Source: Oscillospiraceae bacterium
GTDB taxonomy: Bacteria; Bacillota; Clostridia; Oscillospirales; Ruminococcaceae
NCBI GenBank assembly: GCA_016302225.1
Contig: JAEDOB010000087.1
Span: forward strand, 1 to 8,097
Direction of reading: 5' to 3'
Length of the DNA: 8,097 nucleotides
Shown here one piece after another: positions 1-6,018 of the stretch (the first letter of the stretch is position 1; each line of letters starts with the position of its first letter). The notes beneath the pieces are model-generated. The model was not told the origin of the DNA. It saw only the letters and a program-made list of their open reading frames with translations, and searched no databases. A program made the position numbers and the translations under genes.

Positions 1-1571
1 ACAAGCTGGCAAACACTGTTAAGATCACTCTGGGACCCAAGGGCAGAAACGTTGTCCTTGACAAGAAGTTCGGCGCACCCCTTATCACAAACGACGGCGT
101 TACCATCGCAAAGGAAATCGAGCTGGACGACGCTTTCGAGAATATGGGCGCACAGCTGGTAAAGGAAGTTGCCACCAAGACCAACGACGCAGCAGGTGAC
201 GGTACGACCACCGCTACACTTCTTGCTCAGGCTCTTATCAGAGAGGGTATGAAGAACATTGCAGCAGGCGCAAATCCCATGATCGTTAAGAAGGGTATGA
301 AGAAGGCTGTTGACGCAGCAGTTGAATATATCGTTGCAAATTCCACAAAGGTTGCGGGACATGACGACATTGCAAGTGTTGCTGCAAACTCCTCCGCCGA
401 TGAGAACGTCGGCAAGCTCATTGCAGACGCTATGGAAAAGGTTTCCGCTGACGGCGTTATCACCATTGAAGAGTCCAAGACCGCCGAAACCTACTCCGAG
501 GTAGTTGAGGGTATGCAGTTCGACAGAGGCTACATCTCCCCCTACATGGTAACAGATACCGACAAGATGGAGGCTGTTATCAGCGACGCTTACATTCTTA
601 TCACCGACAAGAAGATCTCCAATATTCAGGAGATCCTTCCTCTGCTGGAGCAGGTAGTTCAGAGCGGCAAGAAGCTTATTATCATTGCCGAGGACGTTGA
701 GGGCGAGGCTCTCTCCACACTTATCCTCAACAAGCTGAGAGGAACATTTACCGTTGTTGCTGTTAAGGCTCCCGGCTTTGGCGACAGAAGAAAGGAAATG
801 CTCCAGGATATTGCTATCCTCACAGGCGGTCAGGTTATCACCGAGGAAGTTGGTCTTGAGCTCAAGGATACAACTATGGACCAGCTGGGACGTGCTAAGC
901 AGGTCAAGGTCACTAAGGAAAACACCATTATCGTTGACGGCTACGGCAGCTCCGAGGACATCAAGGCTAGAGTTCAGCAGATCAGATCCGCTATCGAAAA
1001 TGCTACCTCCGATTTCGATAAGGAAAAGCTCCAGGAAAGACTTGCTAAGATGGCAGGCGGCGTTGCAGTTATCAAGGTAGGTGCTGCTACCGAAGTCGAG
1101 ATGAAGGAAAAGAAGCTCCGTATCGAGGACGCTCTTGCAGCTACCAAGGCAGCTGTTGAGGAGGGTATCGTTGCAGGCGGCGGAACAGCATTCATTAACG
1201 CAATTCCCGCTGTTGCAAAGCTTATCCCCGACCTTAGCGGTGACGAAAAGACAGGTGCTCAGATCGTTCTGAAGGCTCTGGAGGAACCCGTTCGTCAGAT
1301 CGCTGCAAACGCAGGTCTGGAAGGCTCCGTTATCATCGACACTATTAAGCGTTCCGAGAAGCTGGGCTACGGCTTTGACGCTTACAACGAGGAGTATGTT
1401 GAGATGATCCCCGCAGGCATCGTTGACCCGACTAAGGTTACACGTTCCGCTCTCCAGAACGCAGCTTCCGTTGCTGCTATGGTTCTGACCACAGAAAGCC
1501 TTGTTGCTGACATTAAGGAGAAGAACCCCGCTCCCGCAATGCCCGCAGGCGGTATGGACGGAATGTATTAA
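1..1571 (+). CDS. groEL: Chaperonin GroEL (Hsp60), 5'-truncated by window edge
   Basis: This is the 60-kDa subunit of the cytosolic GroEL/GroES folding chamber, an ATP-driven double heptameric ring. The reading frame is open from the first base; base 3 begins the first full codon and 522 residues are visible. By alignment to E. coli GroEL from memory, the first visible Lys matches residue 22, so about 21 residues are missing and the full length near 543 is normal. The nucleotide site is intact: TLGPKGR (bases 27-47), the TNDGV Asp matching D52, GDGTTT with the Asp matching D87 (codon 198-200), and GIVDPTKV with the Asp matching D398 (codon 1425-1427). Other hallmarks are GMQFDRGY, KAPGFGDRR, KVGAATEVEMKEKK and AGGGTAF. 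The C-terminus is a short Gly/Met tail ending GGMDGMY. The ATG at 144 is an internal Met of the conserved FENMGAQ segment, not the start. groES probably lies just upstream, outside the window. Lysine is almost always AAG here, in contrast to the mixed AAA/AAG use of the downstream genes, which fits high expression. Confidence 0.98.
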   Translation, partial: KLANTVKITLGPKGRNVVLDKKFGAPLITNDGVTIAKEIELDDAFENMGAQLVKEVATKTNDAAGDGTTTATLLAQALIREGMKNIAAGANPMIVKKGMKKAVDAAVEYIVANSTKVAGHDDIASVAANSSADENVGKLIADAMEKVSADGVITIEESKTAETYSEVVEGMQFDRGYISPYMVTDTDKMEAVISDAYILITDKKISNIQEILPLLEQVVQSGKKLIIIAEDVEGEALSTLILNKLRGTFTVVAVKAPGFGDRRKEMLQDIAILTGGQVITEEVGLELKDTTMDQLGRAKQVKVTKENTIIVDGYGSSEDIKARVQQIRSAIENATSDFDKEKLQERLAKMAGGVAVIKVGAATEVEMKEKKLRIEDALAATKAAVEEGIVAGGGTAFINAIPAVAKLIPDLSGDEKTGAQIVLKALEEPVRQIAANAGLEGSVIIDTIKRSEKLGYGFDAYNEEYVEMIPAGIVDPTKVTRSALQNAASVAAMVLTTESLVADIKEKNPAPAMPAGGMDGMY

Positions 1572-1598
1572 TAGTTTTCCGTAAAATAGATTTTTTCG

Positions 1599-1632
1599 CC
1601 CCTCATCGTTTTTTCGGTGAGGGGTGTTTTTT
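1599..1632 (+). terminator. Rho-independent terminator of groEL
   Basis: A perfect 7-bp stem CCCCTCA (1599-1605) / TGAGGGG (1618-1624) can extend inward by three more pairs (TCG with CGG, one of them G-T) around a six-T loop. It is followed by TGTTTTTT at 1625-1632. It begins 27 bases after the groEL stop, the normal place for the end of a groESL transcript, so the downstream genes should need their own promoter. Confidence 0.92.
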
Positions 1633-1675
1633 GCTCTGTTCACGGAATTTTAACACTTATAGGTGCTGTCGGTTG

Positions 1676-1788
1676 TATAATAGAATATATAAAACTAACC
1701 TTGCAAATCTTGCAGGGGCGACCATTGTGTTGCTCGCAGTACCGCAAAATACATCGTATCTGCGGGCGGGGAAACCCCGCCCCTACAA
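1676..1788. repeat. Palindromic intergenic repeat, copy A (long form)
   Basis: The block starts with TATAAT (1676-1681). It then carries CAAATCTTGCAGGGG (1704-1718), an inner CGCAGTACCGCA (1735-1746) and a perfect 8-bp hairpin GGGCGGGG (1764-1771) / CCCCGCCC (1775-1782) with an AAA loop. Its ends form an imperfect inverted repeat: TTGCAGGGGCG at 1710-1720 against CGCCCCTACAA at 1778-1788 (10 of 11 match). An outer inverted pair AATAGAAT (1679-1686) / ATTCTATT (1791-1798) also brackets it. Copy B at 1811-1875 shares the same order of blocks. Known context: short GC-rich palindromic repeats of this look are scattered between genes in Ruminococcus-type genomes. It could be a non-autonomous mobile element remnant or a REP-like element; no transposase is present here. 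Confidence 0.7.
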
Positions 1789-1807
1789 TAATTCTATTTT
1801 TATGGAT

Positions 1808-1816
1808 TGATATAAT
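1808..1816 (+). promoter_or_regulatory. Candidate extended -10 promoter for the glycan operon
   Basis: TGATATAAT matches an extended -10 element (TGnTATAAT). No good -35 hexamer lies 15-18 bases upstream; that stretch is AT-rich only. Transcription from about 1823 would give a leader of roughly 100 bases containing the copy-B hairpin. Another TATAAT at 1676-1681 is a weaker alternative, with a TTAACA 20 bases upstream, which is too far. Prediction by motif only. Confidence 0.3.
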
Positions 1817-1875
1817 ACTAATAACCCGACAAATCTTGTAGGGGACGGGTTCCCCGTCCCGCAGTATCGCAGTAA
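1811..1875. repeat. Palindromic intergenic repeat, copy B (short form)
   Basis: This is a compact relative of copy A. It has TATAAT (1811-1816), CAAATCTTGTAGGGG (1830-1844, 14 of 15 identical to A), an 8-bp hairpin GGGACGGG (1842-1849) / CCCGTCCC (1853-1860) with a 3-base loop, then CGCAGTATCGCA (1860-1871, 11 of 12 identical to A). Relative to A, the hairpin comes before the CGCAGTA block instead of after it, so the copies differ by deletion or rearrangement and not only by point changes. The hairpin would lie in the 5' leader of the downstream mRNA if transcription starts near 1823. Confidence 0.65.
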
Positions 1876-1913
1876 GCCGCAGAATAATTTATGTTTACCA
1901 TATAAAAAAATTC

Positions 1914-1920
1914 AGGGGGA
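1914..1920 (+). promoter_or_regulatory. Ribosome-binding site for the 1927 gene
   Basis: AGGGGGA lies 6 bases before the ATG at 1927, a strong Shine-Dalgarno at good spacing. An in-frame TAA at 1873-1875 excludes a far-upstream start, which fixes the ATG as the start. Confidence 0.85.
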
Positions 1921-1926
1921 AAAGCT

Positions 1927-4900
1927 ATGCCCGATCACAAAAATATGCCGCTTGTTTCGGTCGTTGTTCCCGTTTACGGAACGGAAAAATATCTCGGAAA
2001 ATGCCTTGACAGCATACTTTCGCAGACCTATAAAAATTTGGAGATAATTATCGTAAATGATGCGACTAAGGACAATTCCGAAAGCATTATCAAAAAATAT
2101 CTCCGTGAGGACGACAGGATAAAATATGTCCGCCATACCGAAAACAGGGGGCTTTTCAAGGCTCGGCTCTCGGGTGCGGAGGAGGCAGAGGGCGAGTATA
2201 TCGCCTTTGTGGACAGCGACGATTACATCTCCTGCGATTTTTATCGGCTTCTGGTTAAAAAGGCGCAGGACAGCGGCTCGGACATTACCGTTTCCGACTG
2301 GGCATTTGAATATCCCGACGGCAAAAAGCTGATAATGAATCTGGACAATTTCCGCCGCCCCGATTTTGAGCTGAACGGAGGTGAGGTCGCCGACGCCTTT
2401 ATGCGTCAGCGGGGGGAATGCTTTTCCTGGCACACCGTCTGGAACAAGCTTTACAAAAAATCTCTCTGGGACAAATGCGTTCCCTTTTATAGGGAATGCA
2501 GCGAAAAGCGCAGCCATCTCATTATGTGCGAGGATATTGTCTTTTCGTCGGCACTTTGGCTGAATGCGCGGAAGGTCACGGCGGCGGAGGGTGCGTTCTA
2601 TTTCTATATGCAGCACGAGGGGCAGTCGGTGGCTTCGGGAAATATGGGCAAGCTTAAAAAGAACATCTCCGACGTGAAATACGCCTTTGAGTTTTTCGGG
2701 GATATTCTAAGGGAAAAGGGCGTTTACGATAAATACAGTGAGGATTACGCCGAATTTAAGGCACTTTACGCAAGGCGGTGGTTTGACCTTTGCTCGGAAA
2801 GCGAAGCCCCCGAGGAGGCACTTCGGGCGTATGACAGCGCATTTGCGGGAATGAAGCGTGAGGGGACACGTCCTTCCGACCATTTCTGGGGAAAATGTCT
2901 TACCGAAGCGGGGCATTCCTTTATCTGGCATGAGGAGATAAAGTATGCTATCTGCTCCCCCGAGGTGACCACGGTCAGCTTTGACATTTTCGACACACTT
3001 ATCACAAGACCCTTTGGCGAACCTGCGGATATGTTCACGCTGATGAACGGCGAATTCAACAGGCTTATCGGCTCCACTTCATATGTGGATTTCAGGGAAA
3101 TAAGAGTTGAAGCCGAGGCGGGCTGCAGGGAGAAAAACAAGTTTTTGTACGGCGGCTGCGAGGACATCACCCTTGACGAAATTTACGATTATATGGCGGA
3201 AAGCTTTCTGTTCCCGAGGGAGGTCTGCGAGAAGGTCAAGGCACTTGAAATGCAGTTGGAGCTTAAATTCTGCACCGCCCGCAGCTTCGGAAAGGAGCTG
3301 TTGGAGCTGGCGGTTTCTCAGGGAAAGAGGGTCATTCTCATTTCCGATATGTATCTTTCGGCGGAATTTATCGGGGAGATACTTGCAAAAAACGGCATTT
3401 CGGGATATTCGCACATTTTCGTTTCCTCCGAATACAGGCTGCTTAAAGGGACGGGGGAACTGTATAAAAAGGCGCTTTCCGTCTGCGGCATAGATGACCC
3501 GCAGGAGATTCTGCATATAGGCGACAACTGGAATTCCGACGTTGTTTCGGCGGAAAAGGCGGGGCTGCGCACCTATCATCTGCCCAATGCAAGGGAGGTT
3601 TTCAGCGGCTCTCACAGCAGCATCTATTCGGGCGAGGGCTTTTCAAAGGTGTTCGCTCCGAACGGCGACATGAGGGACAGCGTTCGTGCCTACCGTGATT
3701 TCACCGCCATTCGCTGCATGACCGCCCTTGCTGCCAACAAGCTTTGCGGCAGCGGATATGTTACCGTCAACAAGGGCTCGGATTTTAACTGCGAGCCCTA
3801 CAAGGTCGGATATTACGCCTTGGGAATGCACCTTCTGGCTGTTTCGGGCTGGCTTCTGGACGAATCGGAGAAGAACGGCTATGATACCGTCCATTTCGTG
3901 GCAAGGGACGGCTATCTGCCCAAAAAGGCGTTTGACATTCTCCGAAACAGGCTGGGACGAAATGTCGCTTCGGACTATTTCTACATTTCCCGAAAGGTCA
4001 CAGCTCCCTTGCAGATACGGAAAACCGCCGACCTTTACTCGCTGCGTTCCATTATCTACATCTACTCATTTTCGCCGAAAAAGCTTATAGACGTTCTCAG
4101 ACCCGTGCTGAAACCCGATGCAGTGGAAAACGGCTGTGAGATATGCCGGGCAAACAGGTTTGGCTATGAGCGAAATTTCACCTCCGAAAGGGAGTATGAC
4201 CGCTTTATCAGGCTTCTGGCGGACAAGTTTCTGTCCGAGGAGAGGGCGGCGGAGTACAGTGCCGACGTGGGGAAATATTTTGCGGAAAAAATCGGGGAGA
4301 ACGACGCATTTTTTGACATCGGGTACAGTGCGAGAAACGAGAGTATTTTCTCCGTGCTGCTTGACCGTAAGATAAACACCTACTATATCCACACAAATCA
4401 GGACATTGCCTTTAAAAGGTCGAAAATGTTCGGCTTCGGGCTGAACAGCTTTTACGACTTCGGACCGTCCGCCTGCGTGGTGCTGAGAGAGCATCTTTTC
4501 TGCGAGCAGGGACCCTCCTGCATCTCCTATAAATCGGAAAACGGCAGCATTATCCCGCAGTTTGAGGACTACAAGCCCGATTACAAGACTCGGTTTGTCA
4601 CCGAAGCAATACAGCAGGGGGCACTGGATTTCGTAAGGGATTTTGCCGAGGCTTTCGGGGAATTTTACGACGAGCTGCCCTTCAGACGCTCCGATGCTTC
4701 GCTGCCATACGAATATTTTCTCCACAGAGCAAAATGGTTCGACAGGCAGATGTTCTCCGAATCCTCCTTTGAGGACGATATGTGGGGAGGAACCAACGTG
4801 GGCTTTGTGGCATATTGGGAGGACAATCTCAGAAAAAGCGGCTGTCTTGACAGGATAGAAGAGCCTGCACAGGCGGAAGAAAAGCCCGTTGCAGACCCCA

Positions 4901-6003
4901 TTGAGAACTATTTTGCGGCAATGAAAAAGCAGAGGACTTCCCCCGAAAAAACGTCGGGCAGCTGTGCATTTTTCCTTGACGTTATCGGAGATGAAAAGCT
5001 GACAGAGTCGGAAAAGCTGGAAAAATGTGCGGGAAATACGGAAAATCTGCTGTTCTGGGACAGTATCATAAAGATCGCTTCTCCCGATATTATACCGAAT
5101 TGGTATGCTTATAATTCCGACGGCTTTGCAGATGACGAGCACAGCGTTTTCCTGACCACAAATCTGGTATGGATACGGGAAAATGAGGATCTGACCTATC
5201 TTGATAAGCTGCTGGACAATCTGGGGAACAAGCCGCTTTTGCCTGTTGCTGCGGGACTTAGCTGCGAGCGGGAAAAGAGCGATTTTGCCTTTAGTCCCGA
5301 GTCGCTGAAAACACTTGCGAGAATAGCCGAGCGGTGCAAAACTATCGGCGTAAGGGGCGATTACACGGCGGAGATACTTTCGGCAAACGGTATCAAAAAC
5401 TGCCGTGTTATAGGCTGTCCGTCCCTTTACGGAGATATGGATAGTTACAAAAAGCTGTCCGCCCCCGTGAAAACGGCGGGAGTTGTCAGGGGCAGCTTCA
5501 AGCCCTTTTACGGAGAATTTTCGGATAAGGAAAAGGAGCTTTTAAACTTCTTTGCGGACAACGGCTTTCTGCTGACAAGGACTACCGATCTTCCGCTGAA
5601 ACCCGAAAATCTCGGCAGCGAGGAGCTGTTCAAAAAGCTGGACGGCTATGCAAATTCAAGCAGGATACTTTTCTCAGCCGAGGAGTGGAAAAAAAGCTTT
5701 ACGGACGCATTTTTCTCCATGGGAATGAGCTTTCAGAGCAATGCGGCTGCCCTTCGTTCGGGCGTTCCTGCGCTGTTTGTGAACTATGAATCCTCGGGAC
5801 GGGAGCTGTGCCGCTATTTCGGTCTGCCCTGCATAGAAGCGGAGGATTTCGACGGCGGCAGGACGGTCAGAGAGTATTTTGAAGCCGCCGATTATACGGG
5901 CTTTGCGGACAGAATGAAAAAGAAGTATGCCGAGTTTATCGGATTTTTACGGGAAAACGGAGTTGACTCCGACGATATTATCGGCAAGGTCATTGAAAAA
6001 TAA
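1927..6003 (+). CDS. Four-module surface-glycan protein: GT2 glycosyltransferase / HAD-like hydrolase / ARDGY domain / pyruvyltransferase-like domain
   Basis: The product has 1358 residues. Residues 8-250 are a family 2 (GT-A) glycosyltransferase: VSVVVPVYG at 10-18, the nucleotide-contacting D45 in IIIVNDAT, the metal-binding DSDD at 96-99, WNKLYKK at 172-178, and ED at 202-203 where the acceptor-side acidic pair is expected. Residues 347-555 are a HAD-like module of the COG5610 type: FDIFDTL with nucleophile D353, S473 (motif II), K507 (motif III) and GDNWNSD at 532-538 (motif IV). Residues 600-960 carry the region that commonly follows this HAD module, with FVARDGY at 657-663, YISRKV at 686-691 and FFDIGYSARNES at 795-806. 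A Glu/Pro/Ala-rich linker (about 976-1012) leads to a polysaccharide-pyruvyltransferase-like domain at 1013-1346 (GVRGDYTAEIL at 1141-1151, VIGCPS at 1161-1166). In that last domain the RxH motif reads SFQ (1268-1270). No signal peptide or membrane span is seen, so the protein is likely cytosolic or membrane-peripheral. The role is inferred as assembly or decoration of a capsule, exopolysaccharide or wall glycan; the sugars are unknown. The next gene begins 15 bases later. Confidence 0.85.
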   Translation: MPDHKNMPLVSVVVPVYGTEKYLGKCLDSILSQTYKNLEIIIVNDATKDNSESIIKKYLREDDRIKYVRHTENRGLFKARLSGAEEAEGEYIAFVDSDDYISCDFYRLLVKKAQDSGSDITVSDWAFEYPDGKKLIMNLDNFRRPDFELNGGEVADAFMRQRGECFSWHTVWNKLYKKSLWDKCVPFYRECSEKRSHLIMCEDIVFSSALWLNARKVTAAEGAFYFYMQHEGQSVASGNMGKLKKNISDVKYAFEFFGDILREKGVYDKYSEDYAEFKALYARRWFDLCSESEAPEEALRAYDSAFAGMKREGTRPSDHFWGKCLTEAGHSFIWHEEIKYAICSPEVTTVSFDIFDTLITRPFGEPADMFTLMNGEFNRLIGSTSYVDFREIRVEAEAGCREKNKFLYGGCEDITLDEIYDYMAESFLFPREVCEKVKALEMQLELKFCTARSFGKELLELAVSQGKRVILISDMYLSAEFIGEILAKNGISGYSHIFVSSEYRLLKGTGELYKKALSVCGIDDPQEILHIGDNWNSDVVSAEKAGLRTYHLPNAREVFSGSHSSIYSGEGFSKVFAPNGDMRDSVRAYRDFTAIRCMTALAANKLCGSGYVTVNKGSDFNCEPYKVGYYALGMHLLAVSGWLLDESEKNGYDTVHFVARDGYLPKKAFDILRNRLGRNVASDYFYISRKVTAPLQIRKTADLYSLRSIIYIYSFSPKKLIDVLRPVLKPDAVENGCEICRANRFGYERNFTSEREYDRFIRLLADKFLSEERAAEYSADVGKYFAEKIGENDAFFDIGYSARNESIFSVLLDRKINTYYIHTNQDIAFKRSKMFGFGLNSFYDFGPSACVVLREHLFCEQGPSCISYKSENGSIIPQFEDYKPDYKTRFVTEAIQQGALDFVRDFAEAFGEFYDELPFRRSDASLPYEYFLHRAKWFDRQMFSESSFEDDMWGGTNVGFVAYWEDNLRKSGCLDRIEEPAQAEEKPVADPIENYFAAMKKQRTSPEKTSGSCAFFLDVIGDEKLTESEKLEKCAGNTENLLFWDSIIKIASPDIIPNWYAYNSDGFADDEHSVFLTTNLVWIRENEDLTYLDKLLDNLGNKPLLPVAAGLSCEREKSDFAFSPESLKTLARIAERCKTIGVRGDYTAEILSANGIKNCRVIGCPSLYGDMDSYKKLSAPVKTAGVVRGSFKPFYGEFSDKEKELLNFFADNGFLLTRTTDLPLKPENLGSEELFKKLDGYANSSRILFSAEEWKKSFTDAFFSMGMSFQSNAAALRSGVPALFVNYESSGRELCRYFGLPCIEAEDFDGGRTVREYFEAADYTGFADRMKKKYAEFIGFLRENGVDSDDIIGKVIEK
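4963..5964 (+). repeat. Domain duplication, copy 1 (inside the 1927 gene): degenerate pyruvyltransferase-like domain
   Basis: Codons 1013-1346 of this gene align over their full length with codons 4-337 of the next gene. Matching blocks are NTENLLFW vs NTGNMLFW, FLTTNLVWIR vs FVTTDLIWIR, an identical GVRGDYTAEIL, VIGCPSLY vs VIGCPSIY, and GVPALF vs NVPALF. In this copy the GDN aspartate is Gly (1036), and the RxH arginine and histidine are Ser1268 and Gln1270. The similarity is at protein level and the DNA has diverged, so the duplication is old. Confidence 0.8.
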
Positions 6004-6005
6004 CT

Positions 6006-6010
6006 GGGAG
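6006..6010 (+). promoter_or_regulatory. Ribosome-binding site selecting a TTG start
   Basis: GGGAG lies 8 bases before TTG at 6019 and immediately after the TAA of the upstream gene (6001-6003). No ATG occurs in this frame until codon 32, which is already inside the conserved domain. The site therefore supports the TTG start and suggests translational coupling. Confidence 0.7.
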
Positions 6011-6018
6011 TATATCGG

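Larger units (their letters stand above)
1572..1926. other. Non-coding spacer between groEL and the glycan genes
   Basis: This 355-base gap holds, in order, the groEL terminator, two related palindrome-bearing repeats each preceded by a TATAAT box, an AT-rich stretch and the ribosome-binding site of the next gene. I see no tRNA, riboswitch or convincing small gene in it. The one open frame of 74 codons (1617-1841) starts inside the terminator stem, runs through both repeats, has no good ribosome-binding site and encodes nothing recognisable. The upstream boundary of the glycan operon must lie here. Confidence 0.8.

Noticed and set aside
144..1571. groEL starting at ATG 144
   Set aside because: The conserved GroEL frame continues upstream to base 3 through TLGPKGR and TNDGV. 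The ATG is the internal Met of FENMGAQ.
1764..1800. Copy-A hairpin as a second Rho-independent terminator
   Set aside because: The GC stem is strong, but the following bases are TACAATAATTC, with no uninterrupted T-run until about 1797, so termination is doubtful.
1617..1841. 74-codon open frame after groEL
   Set aside because: It begins in the terminator stem, crosses both palindromic repeats, lacks a ribosome-binding site and has no recognisable product.
1676..1875. CRISPR-like or riboswitch reading of the repeats
   Set aside because: There are only two copies, of unequal length and block order, with no regular spacers. No known riboswitch core or T-box signature could be recognised.
1912..2616. 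234-codon open frame on the - strand
   Set aside because: It is antisense to the GT2 domain with its DSDD and VNDAT motifs, and even covers that gene's ribosome-binding site. It is a compositional shadow.
4066..5142. 358-codon open frame on the - strand
   Set aside because: It lies wholly antisense to the ARDGY and pyruvyltransferase-like regions of the 1927 gene, whose motifs are clear. Its own translation shows no family features.
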